From: Basidiobolus meristosporus CBS 931.73
Lineage: Eukaryota > Basidiobolomycota > Basidiobolomycetes > Basidiobolales > Basidiobolaceae
Direction: 5' to 3'
Length of the DNA stretch: 64,000 nt
Assembly: GCA_002104905.1 (NCBI GenBank)
Contig: MCFE01000276.1
Span: 1 to 64,000 of the forward strand
Positions 60,701 to 64,000 of the stretch are shown here, one piece after another. How positions within the stretch are numbered: position 1 is the stretch's first letter; the number at the start of each line of letters is the position of its first letter. A program made the translations under genes and the position numbers. A model generated the notes under the pieces. That model searched no databases and was not told the origin of the DNA. It saw only the letters and a list, made by a program, of their open reading frames with translations.

Positions 60701-61846
60701 TACCAAATTGTTGATGGAAGCCCTATTGCCTATTGTCCTTATATTGCTAGCCTGGATTTAATACATAAGCTACACAATGGATATGGACATCTTGGGATTG
60801 AAGGAACCTATAGCCTTGTAAAAGCCAGAGCATGGTGGCCCAGAATGAAACAAGACATTGAGAAGCTAGTAAAAACATGCCCAAACTGCCAAATCAATCA
60901 AGGCCAGCCACAAAGAATTGCTGAACTCTTCCCTTTGGAGCCTGTAAGACCATTTGAGAGATGGGGAATTGACTTTATTGGAAGACTGCCAACTACCAGG
61001 AAATGCAACCGTTGGATCCTAGTAGCAATTGACCATGCCACTAAATGGCCAGTTGCTAAAGCTGTACCAATAGCCAGTGAACAAGAAGTTGCAAGTTTCA
61101 TTTACCATGAGATCCTGATGAAGTTTGGATGCCCTGTGGAGATCTTATCTGATAGAGGTGCAAACTTTATGGCAAAGACATTAGAGGCTTACCTGGAAAT
61201 GCAGCAGATCAGACACTTGAAAACCTTGGCATATCACCCCAGAACTAATGGAGTCACTGAGCGGTTTAATGGATTATTTGGAAAAATGCTGACCAAGTAT
61301 GCAAATGGAGTTGTCAGTAGATGGGATGAGTATATAGACCAAGCACTCTTTGCATGCAGAGTCAGAGTACACAACACCACCCAGCAATCACCATTTTACT
61401 TAGTTTATGGATGTGAACCAAGGATTCCAGGAGATCTCACACAACCAAAGCTTACAGACACCTTAGAAGATGAACTCAGTCAGCCAAGTAGACACCAGCA
61501 ACTGGAACAAAGACGTCAAGAGGCACAGACCAAAGTATCTCAAAGTGCAGAAAAGATGAAGCAGAGATTTGATAAGACTATAGCACCAGAAGCATTGACA
61601 GTTGGGAACTTTGTATTGCTAAGAAACAACACTCGGAAGAAGTTTGAGCCACAATGGACAGGACCATTCAAGATCATCAGAGAATGTCCATTTGCAACTT
61701 ACCAACTGGTGGACAAACAAGGCAATATCCGGGAAGACTTAGTGCATAGGGACAGACTCAAGCTTGCAAGACTTGCTGATAATACTGAACCATCAAGATA
61801 TTGGTATCACAAGAAAAGAGATTCAGGAGAACCCTCTCAACTTTAG
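57711..61846 (+). pseudogene. Gag-pol of the second gypsy family, two frameshifts
   Basis: ATG at 57711 begins a Gln-rich N-terminus. Then come a capsid-like region, the CCHC knuckle [14 protein letters not shown] (about residue 257), protease [13 protein letters not shown] (about 337), RT with YLDDILIYS (680 on) and RNase H ([14 protein letters not shown]). The frame breaks at about 60309, where an extra C turns the expected [10 protein letters not shown] into PVP and a stop. A second shift at about 60685 precedes integrase (HLGIEGT..., CPNCQ, WGIDFIGRLP, LSDRGANF, HPRTNGVTERFNG) and the GPFKIIRECPFATYQL module, ending at TAG 61844-61846. Catalytic residues of PR, RT and IN are intact, so this copy was active until recently or the shifts are assembly errors. 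Confidence 0.93.
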
Positions 61847-61856
61847 TAGGGGAGAA

Positions 61857-62224
61857 TGTTATGATCTGCCGCTTGAATGTTTAAGTTAGATCAGTTTTTA
61901 GTCAAATCAATTAGTATATGTTTAGGTTATCAGTATATCAGTATTATCTATGAAATCAGTAGCATTAGTCAGCAAATGAATCAGCAGATCCTTATCAGAC
62001 AGAAATAGATATATTAAGTAGGATCTTATTGGGTGATGATGATGCAATCAAATGAGTCATCAGCCACAACCTACATTAGGAAATACAATTAGTCAGCAAT
62101 TGATCTGGCAAAATGTATATAAGGAGCTGCTGGAACCTCAATAAAAATCAGTTCAAGTTTTAGTGAATACAATACTAGCTAAACTCCCTATTCCTCTACA
62201 ACTCTTATACCAAGACTTGTAACA
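61857..62224 (+). repeat. 3' LTR, second gypsy family
   Basis: 368 bp, one visible difference from the 5' LTR. Confidence 0.92.
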
Positions 62225-62394
62225 CAAGTCAATTTTGATCATTTTTGTCCTTCAGAATTGTATTGATAATTTGATGTTAACATTAAGGCAAATGTGGTTA
62301 AAGGCACTTTGCTGTTTTTTCTGGTACTTTATGGAATATTCCACTAATAGCAGTAGTCAATAATGCAGTGAGTAACAGCTTATGGCTCATGACC
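62225..62394 (-). pseudogene. Copia gag 5' end, minus strand
   Basis: In reverse: primer-site block GGTCATGAGCC next to the LTR, then TTAISGIF, VPEKTAK and CLN-like codons, parallel to the plus copy (TTAITGIF). It continues at 57284 across the gypsy insertion. Confidence 0.75.
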
Positions 62395-62744
62395 TGTTGT
62401 AAGAGCTATGGAGATTTTGGAAGTCACTGGGAGATTAACCAGATTGCGTGCCTTTCACTTGATGATTCAATGATTATGAATGTTATATTTGTAAGTTTAT
62501 ATAGTGTTGGCATAGCAAGCCTATAAAATGTGCAAAGGAATGTCCCAAGAACATGTGTGCCAAGTTTGCCACTGTTTAGTCAGCTTTGAGAATTCCCACA
62601 TTTTGGATACCTAATATTCTGGTGAAATCTAGTCATGTGAATCCCAGTAAGGATTTGTTCAGTATTTTCTGAGATCTGTAGGCAATCAATTAAGTTACCA
62701 AATTAGGTCATGTTGTAAGTGAAATTACAAATCTTTTACAACAC
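62395..62744 (-). repeat. Copia LTR shared by two copia bodies
   Basis: 350 bp, TGTTGTAAGAG...TTTACAACA. On the minus strand a pol end lies before it and a gag start after it. Confidence 0.8.
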
Positions 62745-63180
62745 TCAAACCCAACTGAATGTTCATACTGACTTGTCCTAATGGGCACCCAGGATGTTTA
62801 AGCTTGTCTCCAGCTAATGGCTTGGTGCATATTTCTGCAATCATCTGCTCAGTTTAACAGTAAACTAAGTAAACCAGGTTAATCATTTCCATTTCACAAA
62901 TGAAATGCTGTTTAATATCTATTTGTATACATCCTTGATTATCTGAAAGTACAGTATCATTCAATGTTTGACATAGGCCAAGGTGTTTGGAAAGCTTTCA
63001 TAACCAGGTTGCCTCTTTTATAGCTTTGCCAGTTGTCATATATTCTGCATCTGTGGTGGAAAGTGCTAAAATTGGTAGCTATCTTGAGCTCTATGAAATT
63101 GTTCCTTCACATTAAAGAAAGGCTGTGACCTGTTGTGAATCTTCCGTCATACAAGTCTGCCCCCAATCAAAATCAGATTA
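62745..63180 (-). pseudogene. Copia RNase H relic, minus strand
   Basis: In reverse it reads the same 3' pol blocks as 600-961: ALSTTDAEYMTT-like, the LCQTLN-type block, SDNQGCIQ-like and FHM/I codons, with stops. It ends directly at the LTR at 62744. Confidence 0.75.
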
Positions 63181-64000
63181 TCCCAAAATTCTTTGATGTA
63201 AATGGAGGTAAATGCATATCACACTATAAACTACACTGACACTTACCATTTTGGCTACCATCACTCCAATTGGATGGTATCTCAGTGGTTAATTGGACCA
63301 AAAGTATTCTGAAGCTCTCAGCCCCCAATTTGCTCTTTGACCAATACACAAGCTACCTGATTTGCCATCAAATATCCCATTTTGCCCATTAAGTAAGAAA
63401 ACCCCTGATCCTAGTTATTGGACCTGGTGTCATAGCTAGCATGCACCAATTGTATGGGTGCAAATCAGATCAAATGGCTGCACTGGTGCCACAGATGATG
63501 AATACATATGCAGGGTGTTTATTTATAGGGGTCCTGTCTCAAATTTGAAACAACCTTGATATTGTTTATATTAAAAATTTAGTGATCACTGATTTGCAAT
63601 GGCTCAATGCGGATTGCAAAAAAAATGCATTGTTTGGATCATTACAAACAATAGCTATTCAATGCAATTACATCACCTACTCCTAGGCTTTTGCTCACAG
63701 GGATTACTACTGAAGCATTTGGTACTGATTCACTTTGCACACCTAAGCTGCTTTTTTTCTTGACTATCCTCTTGGCTACTTCTGTGTATGTAGTCAGTAT
63801 TTTGCCTCCTAATTGATGAGTGCACTGCTGTAGCTTGGCCATGCTGAATTGCTCCAGATGATGCAACTCAGCTGGCCTGCAGTGCTACATGCTGACACAT
63901 TCTTTTACTTGCAAAGGCTCTGGTGGTGGAGGCACTTCATGTGGGTCATTGTCAGTCAGTTCACCAGAAGAAACTTGCTGATGGTCAGGTGTAATGGCAT
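63181..64000 (-). repeat. Unidentified repeat, runs off the window
   Basis: Shares blocks with 34865-35000 (HQQVSSGELTDN-type codons at about 63950). A 74-aa frame at 63866-63642 (AKLQQCTHQLGGKILTTYTEVAKRIVKK) has coding character but no known domain. It may belong to the same family as the 47.8-49.8 kb gene; I could not show this. Confidence 0.4.

Larger units (their letters stand above)
57285..62224 (+). mobile_element. Nearly intact Ty3/gypsy element, second family
   Basis: 4940 bp with 368-bp LTRs that differ at one site only (GATCTACC versus GATCTGCC), a tRNA primer site, a single gag-pol frame with two frameshifts and a purine tract GGGGAGAA before the 3' LTR. It is flanked by CAAG on both sides (57281-57284, 62225-62228). 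Rejoining the flanks restores copia gag on the minus strand. There is no chromodomain; pol ends after the GPF motif. Confidence 0.95.

Noticed and set aside
1-64000. CRISPR arrays, operons, ribosome-binding sites, rRNA and tRNA genes
   Set aside because: The window is eukaryotic, and no tRNA cloverleaf or rRNA sequence was recognised by eye. A tRNAscan-type search could not be run.

Overview
The window is fungal nuclear DNA. Its genes are split by short GT-AG introns of about 47-340 bp, many with a TAC/CTAAC-like branch signal. It encodes fungal proteins (an Rck2/Srk1-type kinase, a septin, a Dip1/Ldb17-type actin regulator) and is packed with fungal Ty1/copia, Ty3/gypsy, CACTA (Tnp2) and Harbinger relics. 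A GT10 fucosyltransferase together with a ferroportin fits an early-diverging lineage such as Mucoromycota. Tnp2-type CACTA elements are also typical of Basidiomycota, so I do not fix the phylum.

Layout. (1) 1-1304 is the 3' end of a copia element with its LTR. (2) About 2.1-30.9 kb is a gene island of nine recognisable genes: alpha-1,3-fucosyltransferase (-), BAHD acyltransferase (-), TMEM184 membrane protein (+), septin (+), CaMK-family kinase (-), SPIN90/Dip1 homologue (-), Rab GTPase (+), glutaredoxin-like protein (-) and ferroportin (-). Intergenic stretches of 0.4-2.9 kb separate them, and I recognise nothing in those. (3) From 31.9 kb to the end there is no host gene that I can support. 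It is a nest of mobile elements, visibly CpG-poor compared with the gene island.

Transposon region. Copia remnants of one LTR family (about 330-350 bp, TGTTG...CAACA) occur in both orientations. One on the + strand is split by a Tf1/sushi-like chromovirus (36569-43293, target duplication CAATG). That chromovirus is itself interrupted in its protease by an 804-bp solo LTR of a third family. A copia element on the minus strand is split by two copies of a second gypsy family. One copy is nearly intact (57285-62224, LTRs differing at one site) and one is truncated and inverted (54120-57011). Relics of a Tnp2-type CACTA transposase lie in both orientations, with a 300-bp MITE-like repeat inserted in and around one of them.

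How the genes relate. There is no metabolic cluster. The septin, the Dip1/SPIN90 homologue, the Rab and the Srk1/Rck2-like kinase act in cortex/actin organisation, membrane traffic and stress signalling, but nothing shows that they are co-regulated.

Most notable observations: a septin whose last, easily missed intron restores a polybasic stretch followed by a CaaX box (CTIA), suggesting direct prenyl anchoring; an 11-nt self-priming signal in the chromovirus; a half-tRNA (initiator Met anticodon-arm) primer site in the copia family; a fucosyltransferase with a C-terminal rather than N-terminal membrane anchor; and a CArG box shared by two unrelated LTRs.
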